DNA of 21,490 nt from Scalindua_A sp046757465 (GCA_046757465.1 JBHHYH010000056.1:1-21490), one strand, 5' to 3'. Positions 1-7,756 are shown, counted from the first letter of the stretch. Notes: generated by a model not told the origin, from the letters alone. Made by a program: numbers and translations.

Positions 1-222
1 GAAATACCGGCAGATGATAACACAATAAACCAATTAGAGAAAAGCAATGAAATTGGTCTAACTTTCCAATTACCTGGAGTGCAGAGAGAACTTACCATGA
101 CAGGAAAACTGAGAAACATCACTAAAGACAAAGATAAAGTATGTATTGGGATTGAGTATGGTAAAATGGATGTTGAAATACAAACAAAACTATTTGGCTT
201 TCTTTCAACAGCCGGAGCATAG
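1..222 (+). CDS. PilZ-like domain protein, C-terminal end (partial)
   Basis: An open reading frame enters from the left edge in frame 1 and stops with TAG at 220-222, giving 73 residues. Near its end it reads LRNITKDKDKVCIGIEYG. This resembles the last strands of PilZ domains, where a short RNI-type strand is followed by a conserved IGIEF/IGVEF strand. PilZ domains bind cyclic di-GMP, but the RxxxR and D/NxSxxG binding motifs would lie upstream and cannot be seen. The protein ends a few residues after the predicted helix (TKLFGFLSTAGA), as is usual when PilZ is the last domain. The family call rests on a short stretch and is moderate. The next gene encodes a response regulator, so this may be a signalling neighbourhood. 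Confidence 0.55.
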   Translation, partial: EIPADDNTINQLEKSNEIGLTFQLPGVQRELTMTGKLRNITKDKDKVCIGIEYGKMDVEIQTKLFGFLSTAGA

Positions 223-317
223 CTTTTAAGGGGACAAGAAGAAGGGGCAATTCTTTACTATCCTATTTCTGAATCTCATTATCTCAAACCACATCTTATC
301 TAGCCATCTCTTTTTTC

Positions 318-346
318 TTGACTTTAATAATATGTAGTTTTATTAT
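318..346 (+). promoter_or_regulatory. Candidate sigma70-type promoter for the REC-pentapeptide gene
   Basis: TTGACT at 318-323, a 17-base spacer and TATTAT at 341-346 make a near-consensus -35/-10 pair. It lies about 145 bases before the ATG at 493. The implied leader holds a small hairpin at 381-400 (arms ACCACATC and GATGCGGT with one mismatch, loop TTGT). The rest of 223-492 shows no convincing gene; the short ORFs there have no ribosome site or recognisable product. Confidence 0.45.
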
Positions 347-492
347 TCCCGTTCCATTCTATTCAACCAGCACAAAAAATACCACATCTTGTGATGCGGT
401 TAAGTATATGCTAATCGACTTCTTTATTTTACGTTTCAGCCTATTAAGGTACACGAGCTTTATAGTAGCTTTGCCTGTTAAGGGAGCATTCC

Positions 493-2412
493 ATGAAGTT
501 AGAGAATAAAATCCTTGTTGTCGATGATGACACTGCTCTTGCAGAAATGTGTATAAGACTATTGAATAGTTATGGTTATGATGCTGAAGCAGCATACAGT
601 GGGAAAGATGCTCTTACTAAAGCAAAAAATTCTGATTACTCAATCGTTATATCAGACTTAAATATGCCTGGTATGAATGGCTTAGAATTATTAAAAAAGA
701 TTAAACTATTGGATAATCGGATTGATGTAGTCATAATGACAGGCTATGGCACGGACAACCATGCCATAGAAGCTATGAAGTTAGGGGCTACAGATTTTAT
801 CGCAAAACCCTTCGAACGGGATGAATTAGCTTTAATCGTAAACAAGATTCTACAAACAAAAAGTCCGGAAAAGAAGGTAGACAGATTAGCTCCCGAATTG
901 GAATCAAAAGATAAGTCTGAAAATATCACTTTAAAAACTAATATTTTCAAAGATATATTTTATTATTCTGGTTTTGAATATATTTATAGGAAGATTAAAC
1001 CTGCTAAAGAACCTCGTCCATTACCAACCCTGCCTCTCTGGTTATTTGGTGTTTACATAGCTTTTTTTTTAGTAGCTTCCCAGAGATATGAAAACAGGGT
1101 TGATATTATCGAGAATAGAGCAATAGGGATTTTTTCACAACTAGGCACGCCTGCAAGGAAATCAGCTCTAAGCAGAATAGCAACAGTCCAAAATTATCCG
1201 TGCCCAGTTAAGCCCAGGATCCTCAATCCTGTTTCAGTTTTTCGTTCTATATTTGCAAAAGCCTTTGTATATACGGAAATGGTCGAGTTATTACGAAAAA
1301 CCATTGAAGATTGGAAGGGTAAACTCAAAGACGTTAGCCTTATGAATGCTAACCTTCATGAAGCTGATCTTAGTAAAGCTGACCTTCGAGGCGCTATCCT
1401 TCAGGGGACAAACCTTAAGGGCGCTAACCTTAAGGGCGCTGACCTTCGGGGCGCTGACTTTCATAAAGCCGACCTTCGGGAAGCTATCCTTCAAGGGGCA
1501 AACCTTGAGGGCGCTGACCTTCGGGGCGCTGACCTTGCGCTATCCAAATTTCATGAAGCCAACCTTCAGGAAACTAACCTTCAAAATGCTGACCTTCGTG
1601 GGGTTTACTTTCATGAAGCCGACCTTCGGGAAGCTATCCTTCAAGGGGCAAACCTTGAGGGAGTTGACCTTCGGGGCGCTGATTTTCATAAAGCCGACCT
1701 TCGGGAAGCTATCCTTCAAGAGGCAAACCTTGAGGGAGCCGACCTTCGGGAAGCTGACCTCCGGGGAGCTGACTGTTTCAAAGCTAACCTTAAGAATGCT
1801 AATCTTGAGGGGATTAACCTTCAGAAAGTTAACCTTCAGGAATCTAACTTAAGTGGAGCTTACTTTATAAATACTAACCTACAGGGTACTGATCTTAAGG
1901 GCGCTGACCTCCATGAAACTGACCTTCAGGGAGTTAATCTTCGGAGAGCTGACCTTCGGGGAGCTGACCTTCATGAAGCTAACCTTCAGAATGCTGACCT
2001 CCTGGGCGCTGATTTTTTTAGAGCTAACCTTAAAGAAGCTAATCTTAAGGGCGCTGACCTTGCAGTAGCTAAATTTCAGAAAGCTGACCTTCAGAATGCT
2101 GACCTTCAGAATGCTGACCTTCTAGGAGCTGAGTTCCAGGAAGCTAACCTTAAAGAAGCTAATCTTAAGGACGCTGAACTGGAGGGCGCTGAACTGGAGG
2201 GCGCTGACCTTCGGGGAGCCAACCTTCAGGACGCTGACCTTCGGGAGGCTAACCTTCAGGACGCTGATCTCAGGGGAGCTAACCTCCAGGGTGCTGACCT
2301 TCGGGAGGCCAACCTTCAGGGCGCTAAACTGGAAGGCGCCGACCTTACAGACACTATCAATGGAATGAATGGAAAAGGAATATCCTCAACTTTTAAAAGA
2401 AAACCCCTGTGA
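493..2412 (+). CDS. Response regulator receiver domain fused to a membrane segment and a long pentapeptide-repeat domain
   Basis: The 639-residue product has three parts. Residues 1-120 form a complete receiver (REC) domain with the acidic pair D11/D12, phospho-acceptor D55 (SDLNMPG), T83 and K105 (KPF), so it should be phosphorylated by a histidine kinase. Residues about 178-195 form one hydrophobic segment (LPLWLFGVYIAFFLVA). It is followed by a YENRVDIIENRA...PARKSALSRI stretch of a kind I associate with the region before the repeats in membrane-anchored pentapeptide proteins. Residues about 285-619 are almost unbroken A(D/N)LXX repeats, about 67 units, predicting a right-handed quadrilateral beta-helix of about 17 coils. 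AGGGAG about 8 bases before the ATG supports this start. No output domain that would bind DNA or make a nucleotide is visible, so the output is probably by protein contact. No histidine kinase lies in the window. Domain calls are secure; the function is unknown. Confidence 0.9.
   Translation: MKLENKILVVDDDTALAEMCIRLLNSYGYDAEAAYSGKDALTKAKNSDYSIVISDLNMPGMNGLELLKKIKLLDNRIDVVIMTGYGTDNHAIEAMKLGATDFIAKPFERDELALIVNKILQTKSPEKKVDRLAPELESKDKSENITLKTNIFKDIFYYSGFEYIYRKIKPAKEPRPLPTLPLWLFGVYIAFFLVASQRYENRVDIIENRAIGIFSQLGTPARKSALSRIATVQNYPCPVKPRILNPVSVFRSIFAKAFVYTEMVELLRKTIEDWKGKLKDVSLMNANLHEADLSKADLRGAILQGTNLKGANLKGADLRGADFHKADLREAILQGANLEGADLRGADLALSKFHEANLQETNLQNADLRGVYFHEADLREAILQGANLEGVDLRGADFHKADLREAILQEANLEGADLREADLRGADCFKANLKNANLEGINLQKVNLQESNLSGAYFINTNLQGTDLKGADLHETDLQGVNLRRADLRGADLHEANLQNADLLGADFFRANLKEANLKGADLAVAKFQKADLQNADLQNADLLGAEFQEANLKEANLKDAELEGAELEGADLRGANLQDADLREANLQDADLRGANLQGADLREANLQGAKLEGADLTDTINGMNGKGISSTFKRKPL
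1345..2350 (+). repeat. 15-bp coding repeats (pentapeptide) with 75-bp higher-order duplications
   Basis: The DNA is a degenerate tandem array of 15-mers of the form GCTGACCTTCGGGGC, in register with the A(D/N)LXX code. A longer block beginning GACCTTCGGGAAGCTATCC recurs at 1471, 1621 and 1696, that is at distances of 150 and 75 bases, or 10 and 5 pentapeptides. The block copies are nearly identical, so the array has recently grown by in-register duplication. The regular period also opens long shadow frames on both strands, which are not genes. Confidence 0.9.
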
Positions 2413-2509
2413 CTTAAATTAAATACAGACAGCGACCGTTGAAAAAGATTTTCGTTACCCGCCATACCGACGTGTCAGGCTGCGAGAGAGGTAAATAATT
2501 TCTTTATTT

Positions 2510-2977
2510 ATGAAAGTAAATCAGTTTACGCTAACAAAAGTAATTAAATTCTTTCTGTCTTCAACTTTGATTAGTATAGTCATCTCAATATGTTTGCTTG
2601 TGAATCTCTTCGTACCAGGGTTTGCCACCTTCCTCATAAGCGAAAAAGGAGAATTTCCCTGTGAACATCATATATGTGGATGTAAAACCGCACCAGATTG
2701 CTTAAGCCATTGCTGTTGCGAAAAAATTGCAAACACACTCGATATGAAATGCTCGTTGAAGGAAAACCCAAAAGATATACCTTCTGCATTTATTCAAAGT
2801 CTTGCATGTGCAGGTGTTCCAGATAAATTTACAGCAGTATCAAATATAATTAGCTTGCCAGGGGATGACATCTTTATCCCGGATATTCACCTGTTTTACT
2901 TTCTGCAAAGACTAGAGACAGCTTCCCCAATTTCATTTCCTATTTCACCCCCAGATAAACCCCCAAAAATCACCTGA
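2510..2977 (+). CDS. Membrane-anchored Cys/His-rich hypothetical protein
   Basis: A 155-residue protein with one strong hydrophobic stretch at about residues 13-42, acting as an anchor or signal. It is followed by a dense cluster of candidate metal ligands between residues 51 and 70: C51, H53, H54, C56, C58, C64, H67, C68, C69 and C70. The FPCExHxCGC...CCC pattern resembles small uncharacterised proteins I associate with Planctomycetes, where I infer metal binding. The C-terminal half is Pro/Ile-rich and has no recognisable motif. No clear ribosome site stands directly before this ATG; GAGAGAGG lies about 20 bases upstream, so the start is uncertain. The next gene downstream, on the same strand, encodes an exported protein with a His-rich linker, so the two may act together in handling a metal at the envelope. 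That link is inference. Confidence 0.6.
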   Translation: MKVNQFTLTKVIKFFLSSTLISIVISICLLVNLFVPGFATFLISEKGEFPCEHHICGCKTAPDCLSHCCCEKIANTLDMKCSLKENPKDIPSAFIQSLACAGVPDKFTAVSNIISLPGDDIFIPDIHLFYFLQRLETASPISFPISPPDKPPKIT

Positions 2978-3185
2978 TTCTATAAAACACATATTTGTTC
3001 TATTATTTTTGCAATCCCCGTGTGTACATGCAGCGTGCATCAAGACTACATAGAGCAGCATAGTTGTAGCCTATAGTAGTCGTAAATGATATGCAGTTGA
3101 TATCTGTTGATTGCTCACTGTCTACTTAAGCCAGCAAGCCCTGGTGGATTGCAATAAATATTTTCCAAATATAAAGGAGTCAACC

Positions 3186-4319
3186 ATGTTGTCCAAATAT
3201 AAAAAAAGCATATCATCATTCATTTTTTGCGTTCTTATCACTGGAATCGCCTATGCCGACAACAGGACAGAAGGGTTAGGCTACGGTTCGAGAACATTGT
3301 CTATACCACTTGGAACAACGCTAGAAGAAGTCGTAAAGAAGACTATCATTGAAACACTTCAGGCAACCAATGGTAACAAGTCAAAGGCTGCAAAGATCCT
3401 AGGTATTTCGGAGAGAGAGATCGAATACAAACTCAAAAAACAAACAAGAACAGATTCAATTGATTTACTCCCTGGTACGCCAATAAATAAGGATCTTGAC
3501 CGTTTTTCAACTGACGGAGGCATTCTCAATCATTATCCTAAATTAGCAAAGGAGGGCCATTCCCATATCCATGAGCAATCGCCACCTCATCATGCCGGTC
3601 TTCACTTTTCACATCCTTTAATCGCTGAGTCCCCCTCCCCAGACACTAAAGTCCGATTGGATTACTTCTACCGAGACATAGATGTGGACGGAGAAAAAGC
3701 CAGGGAAAGCACAATACGTTTCGAAGCAGAGTACGCCTTCCACCGTGCTTTCAGTATCGAGGTAGACGTTCCCTACACATTTTTAGACCCTGATAGAGAG
3801 TCGGAAAACTTTTCTAACCTTGACACCGTCGAGGTCGCTCTCAAGTTTGCCAACTTCGCTTTCGAGGAACACAACCTCTTGCTTGGATACGGCATAGAAT
3901 TTGGTCTTCCCACGGGCGATGAAAAAGAGGGAATCGGCAGCAACAACATCTTTGAATTCGAACCCTTCCTAGATATTGGGTACAAGTGGCGTAACCTTGA
4001 AGTGGTTGCCTTCGGCACTTTCGGAATTCCCACCAACCAAGATAAAGACAAAGGCGAGGAAGTGGAGACTGAGCTTGGATACAACGTCTCCTTACTATAC
4101 CATTTTACGCCGCGCATCCAGGGTCTTCTGGAGTTAGATGGCGAGTCCGTGCTCAGTGGTGATGATGATGGCGATTCGGTAGTCAACATCTCTCCGGGGA
4201 TTAAGTTTCGTCCCCTGGCCGATTATGACTTGATTGTGGGAACAGGCGTAAGCATTCCACTATCGAGTAAGGATGAGTTTGACATCCGAACGATCCTGTC
4301 CATCTTCTACCACTTCTGA
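3186..4319 (+). CDS. Exported protein: Fis-type HTH, His-rich linker, predicted outer-membrane beta-barrel
   Basis: The start is set at 3186 because AAGGAG precedes it and the next residues form a clean signal peptide (1-24, ending AYA|DN); an upstream in-frame ATG at 3111 would bury that peptide. Residues 46-85 (LEEVVKKTIIETL...GNKSKAAKILGISEREIEYKLKK) match the Fis-family helix-turn-helix that ends NtrC-type activators. Residues 116-143 hold eight histidines. From about 155 to the final residues (IFYHF) the sequence alternates polar and non-polar residues and ends in Phe, as in outer-membrane barrels of the MetA/phenol-degradation transporter-like group. A DNA-binding fold in a secreted barrel protein is unexpected. 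It may have been recruited for another role, or be a domain insertion. The HTH and signal peptide are clear; the barrel call is moderate. Confidence 0.7.
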   Translation: MLSKYKKSISSFIFCVLITGIAYADNRTEGLGYGSRTLSIPLGTTLEEVVKKTIIETLQATNGNKSKAAKILGISEREIEYKLKKQTRTDSIDLLPGTPINKDLDRFSTDGGILNHYPKLAKEGHSHIHEQSPPHHAGLHFSHPLIAESPSPDTKVRLDYFYRDIDVDGEKARESTIRFEAEYAFHRAFSIEVDVPYTFLDPDRESENFSNLDTVEVALKFANFAFEEHNLLLGYGIEFGLPTGDEKEGIGSNNIFEFEPFLDIGYKWRNLEVVAFGTFGIPTNQDKDKGEEVETELGYNVSLLYHFTPRIQGLLELDGESVLSGDDDGDSVVNISPGIKFRPLADYDLIVGTGVSIPLSSKDEFDIRTILSIFYHF

Positions 4320-4460
4320 TTATTTTAGGGTTATCCAGCCAGATAACACACAATCTCAGTTCCTCATTTTCGGTTCAAATCCCAATTCTTCAAAATCTTG
4401 GGAGGGAACATCAGGAGGTAAACTTTGAGGTCTTGTTTAGTATAGGCTATAGCTTTTAAA

Positions 4461-4613
4461 CTAAATTAGGGAACGTTCCAATATTTTCCTTATAACGCCA
4501 CAACTTATATTAAACTCTTTCAGACATTCAATTAATTTCTCTGTGCAATCCAGTGAGATTTGATGAATGTAAGATTTCTCTTTGAGTTTGAGCCAGTCGA
4601 AGTTGTTTATCAT
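4461..4613 (-). CDS. Small hypothetical protein (50 aa) with a truncated paralogue at 10052-10126
   Basis: On the minus strand an ATG at 4611-4613 opens a 50-codon frame ending at TAG 4461-4463. The N-terminus reads MINNFDWLKLKEKSYIHQIS and contains a later DCTEKLIECLKEF helix. An in-frame TAA lies three codons before the ATG, and AAGGG sits about nine bases before it. The main support is conservation: a second locus at 10052-10126 encodes FNWLKLEEKPHFYQILFDCK before a stop, and the bases upstream of both also align. The product is predicted helical, with no signal peptide and no recognised family. It shares its upstream region with the plus-strand hydrolase at 4725. The rest of the 4320-4724 gap holds a weak hairpin at 4380-4403 and nothing else I can name. 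Confidence 0.45.
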   Translation of the reverse strand: MINNFDWLKLKEKSYIHQISLDCTEKLIECLKEFNISCGVIRKILERSLI

Positions 4614-4724
4614 TCTGTTTTACCCTTGATTTTAATATTTTGCCCTACTATTATAAACATCAGAATTTCTACGATCTATTAAATTGCATTCCATACAGAC
4701 ATATACATCAAATAAGTTTTTCGT

Positions 4725-5762
4725 ATGATAGATTTCTTGATAGAGGAGAAAATACATAAGCCTGGTACTAAGAGGTTAGACCTTTATAAGTATTTTATGC
4801 AAGCTGTTGACAGGGCATATTTTCGTGCTTTCCCTGGTAATATTAGAGGACAGCATAGACCGAATACATATGATTCCAATCACTTGACCAGAAAGGAATT
4901 TCTGGAAAATCCTGAATTATTTTATAAAAAACCCGACAGGACACCAGAATTTTCGATAACCAGACTTTCTGTTATTAAAGATGTTGAAGTCTTTAATGTT
5001 AAATTTCCAAGCCCCGTTCAGACCAAACACACGGAAAATAATATCGCACACGGACTTTTATTCAAAAACAAAGTTAAAGAAAGTTCAATATCATTGATTC
5101 TTCTACATGGATGGGGAAGAATCAATCTTTGGGAAGAGAAAAAGATTGCCTTAAGTTTAGCCAAAAACAATATTGATTGTTTTATTCTTAAACTTCCATT
5201 TCACTTAGAAAGAGCTCCTGGAGGTACATGGAGTGGTGAGTATGCCCTCACTGGGGATTTACAAAGGACAGTTGAAGGAACGCGTCAACTTGTAGTAGAA
5301 GTAAGAACTGTCAACTCCTGGCTACGAAAGCGGGGAAAAAAGGTTGTAATATCGGGTATAAGTCTGGGGGGGATGATGGCACATCTGGCAATGGCTGTGG
5401 AGACATTTGATGCCGGAATTACGATTTTAGCAGGTGGTAATAATGCCAGTATTATATGGGAAGGAATTGGAACAATAAGAGTAAAGGAAAACATAATAAG
5501 GGCAGGTTTTACACGGGCACAAGTAAACCACGTATTCCAAATAATTGATCCTACCATCCTTGCAAAACACAATAAAACAAGAAACACATTAATGATGAAT
5601 GGACTTTATGATGAAGTAATACCGGCTAGATTTACAAATGAATTATGGGAGGCATTGGGAAGGCCAAAGATAAAGTGGTATCCCTGTGCTCATCTAAACA
5701 TAATATTCTTTATGAAAACGGTTGTAAAAGATATGATTCAGTTTATTCATGAGACTATTTAA
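4725..5762 (+). CDS. Alpha/beta hydrolase (ABHD18-like)
   Basis: The 345-residue protein has the parts of an alpha/beta hydrolase: an oxyanion-hole strand LILLHGWG (residues 124-131), the nucleophile elbow GISLGG with S213, an acid in the GLYDEVIP segment (D296) and a C-terminal histidine (H323 in YPCAHLN). The conserved stretch around KLPFHLERAP and the lack of a signal peptide suggest a cytoplasmic enzyme of the ABHD18-type group, whose substrate is unknown. There is no strong ribosome site before the ATG, but the N-terminus is helical and plausible. It stands alone, with about 400 bases before it and the small-protein array after it on the opposite strand. The fold is secure; the substrate cannot be named. 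Confidence 0.8.
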   Translation: MIDFLIEEKIHKPGTKRLDLYKYFMQAVDRAYFRAFPGNIRGQHRPNTYDSNHLTRKEFLENPELFYKKPDRTPEFSITRLSVIKDVEVFNVKFPSPVQTKHTENNIAHGLLFKNKVKESSISLILLHGWGRINLWEEKKIALSLAKNNIDCFILKLPFHLERAPGGTWSGEYALTGDLQRTVEGTRQLVVEVRTVNSWLRKRGKKVVISGISLGGMMAHLAMAVETFDAGITILAGGNNASIIWEGIGTIRVKENIIRAGFTRAQVNHVFQIIDPTILAKHNKTRNTLMMNGLYDEVIPARFTNELWEALGRPKIKWYPCAHLNIIFFMKTVVKDMIQFIHETI

Positions 5763-5840
5763 AGTAAATTTATCGAAAGTATTTTCGATAGGCTAACATC
5801 CCCGCAAGAACGGTGTGTCGTGCCGGTTATAATTTAAATC

Positions 5841-5869
5841 AAAAGGGATGGCAATCCGCCATCCCTTTT
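5841..5869 (-). terminator. Intrinsic terminator, cassette type
   Basis: A perfect 12-bp stem (AAAAGGGATGGC / GCCATCCCTTTT) with a 5-base loop is flanked by A and T runs, so it can act on both strands. It ends the minus-strand gene at 5909-6382 and could also serve the plus-strand hydrolase. The same hairpin recurs after other members of the array, at 6445 and 8886. Confidence 0.8.
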
Positions 5870-5908
5870 TAAAAGACACTTCTCTAATGGAATCTTTAGT
5901 CTCAGGAC

Positions 5909-6382
5909 TTAGGCCAAAGTGTTGATTGACCTACCTTTCTTACCGTTATTCTGGCTGACTGATTGACCAGGAGGGGTAACCGGTCTGTTACCTTTACCTT
6001 TGGCATTCTGGATGACTGATAGACCAGGAGGGGTAACTGGTCTACTACCTTTACCTTCGGCATTCTGGATGATATTCTGGAACCCGAACTTGGACTCTTT
6101 CTCATCTTTCTGACTGAGATTCTGCGAAACAAAATCCTTGGCATTCTGACCGGTATTCTGAGGCTCTATCACAATCTTCTCACCGATATTCTGGTACCCT
6201 ATATCTTTGAATGCATTCTCCAAACCAAAAGCCTTCTTTAATTCTTTAGCTTCTTCACTCTGAGTGACTAATTGCCCAAGGTTGTTAATTTTGACATTCT
6301 TACCGAAATTCTGGAAACCAGGCTTGATAGGCTTTACTACCTCTGGCCTTCTAATTACTTGTTGGTTCACAATTACCTTCAT
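5909..6382 (-). CDS. QN-repeat small protein, array member 1
   Basis: A 157-residue protein without cysteine or signal peptide. Its first 40 residues (beginning MKVIVNQQVIRRPEVVKPIK) match the members at 6512-6826 and 8431-8823. A second shared block, AKELKKAFGLENAFKDIGYQ, follows at about residues 45-64. The remainder is low-complexity with repeated QN-centred units (GFQNFGKN, GYQNIGEK, PQNTGQN, GFQNIIQN) and one 19-residue unit repeated in tandem, containing RPVTPPG. It ends SINTLA, the family's C-terminal signature. GAAGG stands about 9 bases before the ATG, and the cassette terminator follows at 5841. No known family is recognised. The repeats and composition suggest a largely disordered or self-associating protein; that is inference. 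Confidence 0.75.
   Translation of the reverse strand: MKVIVNQQVIRRPEVVKPIKPGFQNFGKNVKINNLGQLVTQSEEAKELKKAFGLENAFKDIGYQNIGEKIVIEPQNTGQNAKDFVSQNLSQKDEKESKFGFQNIIQNAEGKGSRPVTPPGLSVIQNAKGKGNRPVTPPGQSVSQNNGKKGRSINTLA
5965..6078. repeat. 57-bp tandem duplication (2 copies)
   Basis: Two adjacent 57-base units begin with GACCAGGAGGGGTAAC at 5965 and 6022. Each encodes 19 residues of array member 1, including RPVTPPG. The copies differ at only a few positions, which indicates a recent in-frame duplication. Confidence 0.85.
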
Positions 6383-6444
6383 GGTCTCATACCTTCATTA
6401 TATAAGTTTATTTTGGGGTAAATGAAACCAGCCTTATTTAGCTC

Positions 6445-6473
6445 AAAAGGGATGGTGGATTGCCATCCCTTTT
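6445..6473 (-). terminator. Intrinsic terminator, cassette type
   Basis: An 11-bp stem (AAAAGGGATGG / CCATCCCTTTT) with a 7-base loop. It lies after the minus-strand gene at 6512-6826 and immediately before the leader of the next cassette, so each small gene appears to be transcribed as its own unit. It is nearly the same sequence as the hairpin at 5841. Confidence 0.8.
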
Positions 6474-6511
6474 AAAAGAAACTTTTCTAATAGAACCGTC
6501 AGTCTCAGTAC

Positions 6512-6826
6512 TTAGACGAAAGCGTCGATTGCCCTACCTTTCTGGCCGACACCCTGGAACCCTTCTCCTCTTTTCTGACCGACGACATCCTTGATCACGA
6601 ACTTAGACTCTTTCTCCTCTTTCTCACCGACTTTCTGGGGCCCTGTATCTCTGAGTTCATTCTCAAAACCAAAAGCCCTCTTTATTTTTTTAGATCCCTC
6701 ACTCCGACTGACTAATTGCCCAAGAGTGTTAACTTTAGCATCCTTACCTAAATTATGGAAACCGGGCTTATTAGCCTTTACCAACTCTGGTCTTGCAATT
6801 ACTTGTTGGTTCGCAGTTACTTTCAT
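6512..6826 (-). CDS. QN-repeat small protein, array member 2
   Basis: A 104-residue paralogue of the 5909 gene. The N-terminal block (MKVTANQQVIARPELVKANK, then GFHNLGKDAKVNTLGQLV) and the KKIKRAFGFENELRD block are conserved, after which the protein is shorter and charged. Three GQK-type units follow (PQKVGEK, DVVGQK, FQGVGQK), and it ends AIDAFV, a divergent form of the family signature. AAGGAGG lies about 5 bases before the ATG, the strongest ribosome site in the array. A terminator hairpin follows at 6445. About 150 bases before the ATG there is a stretch that aligns with the region before the member at 8952. No function is recognised. Confidence 0.75.
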   Translation of the reverse strand: MKVTANQQVIARPELVKANKPGFHNLGKDAKVNTLGQLVSRSEGSKKIKRAFGFENELRDTGPQKVGEKEEKESKFVIKDVVGQKRGEGFQGVGQKGRAIDAFV

Positions 6827-7028
6827 GGTTTCCTCCTTCTTTTGACGAAGTTTTTTTTCGCGTTAATGGCGCCAGCTGTTTTTGGAGCAAGATGTATGCC
6901 AAAGGTCATCAGGTCACACAAGGCAATAAATTCATATCTTGCTAAGCTATCGATGGGGTTGGAATTACATCAATTGGACCAATATGCTTTCATGGGGGAA
7001 ATTCCTAATCTAAGAAGGAGGATGTTAA

Positions 7029-7184
7029 ATGGCGCTGAATCAAAATGTTACTGTCCACGTTCAATTTCTTACAAAATATCACCTATTCCTAGCTAGGTGC
7101 CCGTTATTGACGGTTTTTATTCTTCAAGTAATACTTAAGAATGTCTTTCCAGGTCAAGATACCCTCAACAACACCCTCAGATGA
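7029..7184 (+). CDS. Possible small ORF (51 aa) overlapping the CBS gene tail
   Basis: AGGAGG stands about 7 bases before an ATG that opens a 51-codon frame beginning MALNQNVTVHVQFLTKYHLF and ending at TGA 7182-7184. The last third is antisense to the end of the CBS gene. A related but broken copy lies near 9503-9585, where the NQNV.VHV coding bases and CTAGCTAG survive but stops interrupt the frame. The good ribosome site argues for a gene; the antisense overlap and broken copy argue for a decaying remnant. No family is recognised. Confidence 0.25.
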   Translation: MALNQNVTVHVQFLTKYHLFLARCPLLTVFILQVILKNVFPGQDTLNNTLR

Positions 7185-7490
7185 GAGAACCGGAAGGCAT
7201 GATATATTATTCTCCAACAATAAATTGCTGGCTCTTTCAATGCTAGTTTGCGCATCTACAGTAATGGGCATTCTACTCATTATCTGATGGGTTCTTTTGT
7301 TTGAGTTGGTAGTGTCACACCCCTCCTCACCAAGAAGATCACGATCAGATATTACGCCAACGAGCTTTCGATCTTCCACAACCAAGATATGATGAAACTC
7401 AGCATACTTAAAGAAACTACGGACTTTGAAGAGAGAATCATCCATTTCTGCCATAATCATTTTGCGTGTCATAATTGAGGCAACATTCAT
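7104..7490 (-). CDS. CBS-domain pair protein
   Basis: The 128-residue protein is a bare tandem CBS pair. The first repeat runs from VASIMTRKMI to VVEDRKLVGVISDRDLL (about residues 3-53) and the second from IMSRMPITVD to GVVEGILTWKDILKYYL (about 70-124). Each ends in the typical G-[IV]-[IL]-[ST]-x-[KR]-D motif that contacts adenosine ligands. Such stand-alone pairs sense AMP, ATP or S-adenosylmethionine and often regulate a partner. GGAG lies about 9 bases before the ATG. It sits inside the small-protein array, and an orphan copy of its last 19 codons survives at 8324-8383, so it has been duplicated along with the array. This makes it a candidate functional partner, though simple hitch-hiking is equally possible. 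Confidence 0.85.
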   Translation of the reverse strand: MNVASIMTRKMIMAEMDDSLFKVRSFFKYAEFHHILVVEDRKLVGVISDRDLLGEEGCDTTNSNKRTHQIMSRMPITVDAQTSIERASNLLLENNISCLPVLSSEGVVEGILTWKDILKYYLKNKNRQ

Positions 7491-7586
7491 TCGTGTTCTC
7501 CATAAATGATTTAAAACATTTTATAGTTAATCCTTATTATCGTCATATTCTCAAATGTACGTCGTTATATAATGTTTGATTGCCAT

Positions 7587-7756
7587 CCCTCTAAAAAATC
7601 CCCTCTCAAATGGAAACTTTAGTCTAAGGGACTTAGGCCAAAGTGTTGATTGGCCCAGCTTCATCTCTCTCCCCCGCAGAAACAGAACCACCTTTCTGGC
7701 CAACATCCTGGAGCACTATATCTTTGAATACATTCACATTCTTGAAAACAGAATCC
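7587..7756. repeat. 170-bp direct repeat, copy 1
   Basis: This block, from CCCTCTAAAAAATCCCC to GAAAACAGAATCC, matches 8386-8554 with about five differences, including one single-base indel. It spans the 3' part of the gene at 7633 and its downstream bases. Only the right arm of the cassette terminator (GCCATCCC) remains before it, so its left edge looks like a recombination junction. Confidence 0.9.

Noticed and set aside
1346..1852. Long plus-strand frame of repeated LTFGALTF-type units inside the pentapeptide gene, and its minus-strand counterpart at 1291-1494
   Set aside because: These are shadow frames created by the 15-bp period of the real gene; no ribosome site or family.
3111..3185. 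N-terminal extension of the exported barrel protein
   Set aside because: It would place 25 residues before a good signal peptide, and AAGGAG supports the inner ATG at 3186.
4371..4382. GGTTCAAATCCC, resembling a tRNA T-arm
   Set aside because: No matching T-stem, acceptor stem or anticodon arm around it.
6755..7096. Plus-strand 113-residue frame antisense to the start of an array gene
   Set aside because: Mostly antisense to a better-supported gene, no ribosome site and no recognisable protein.
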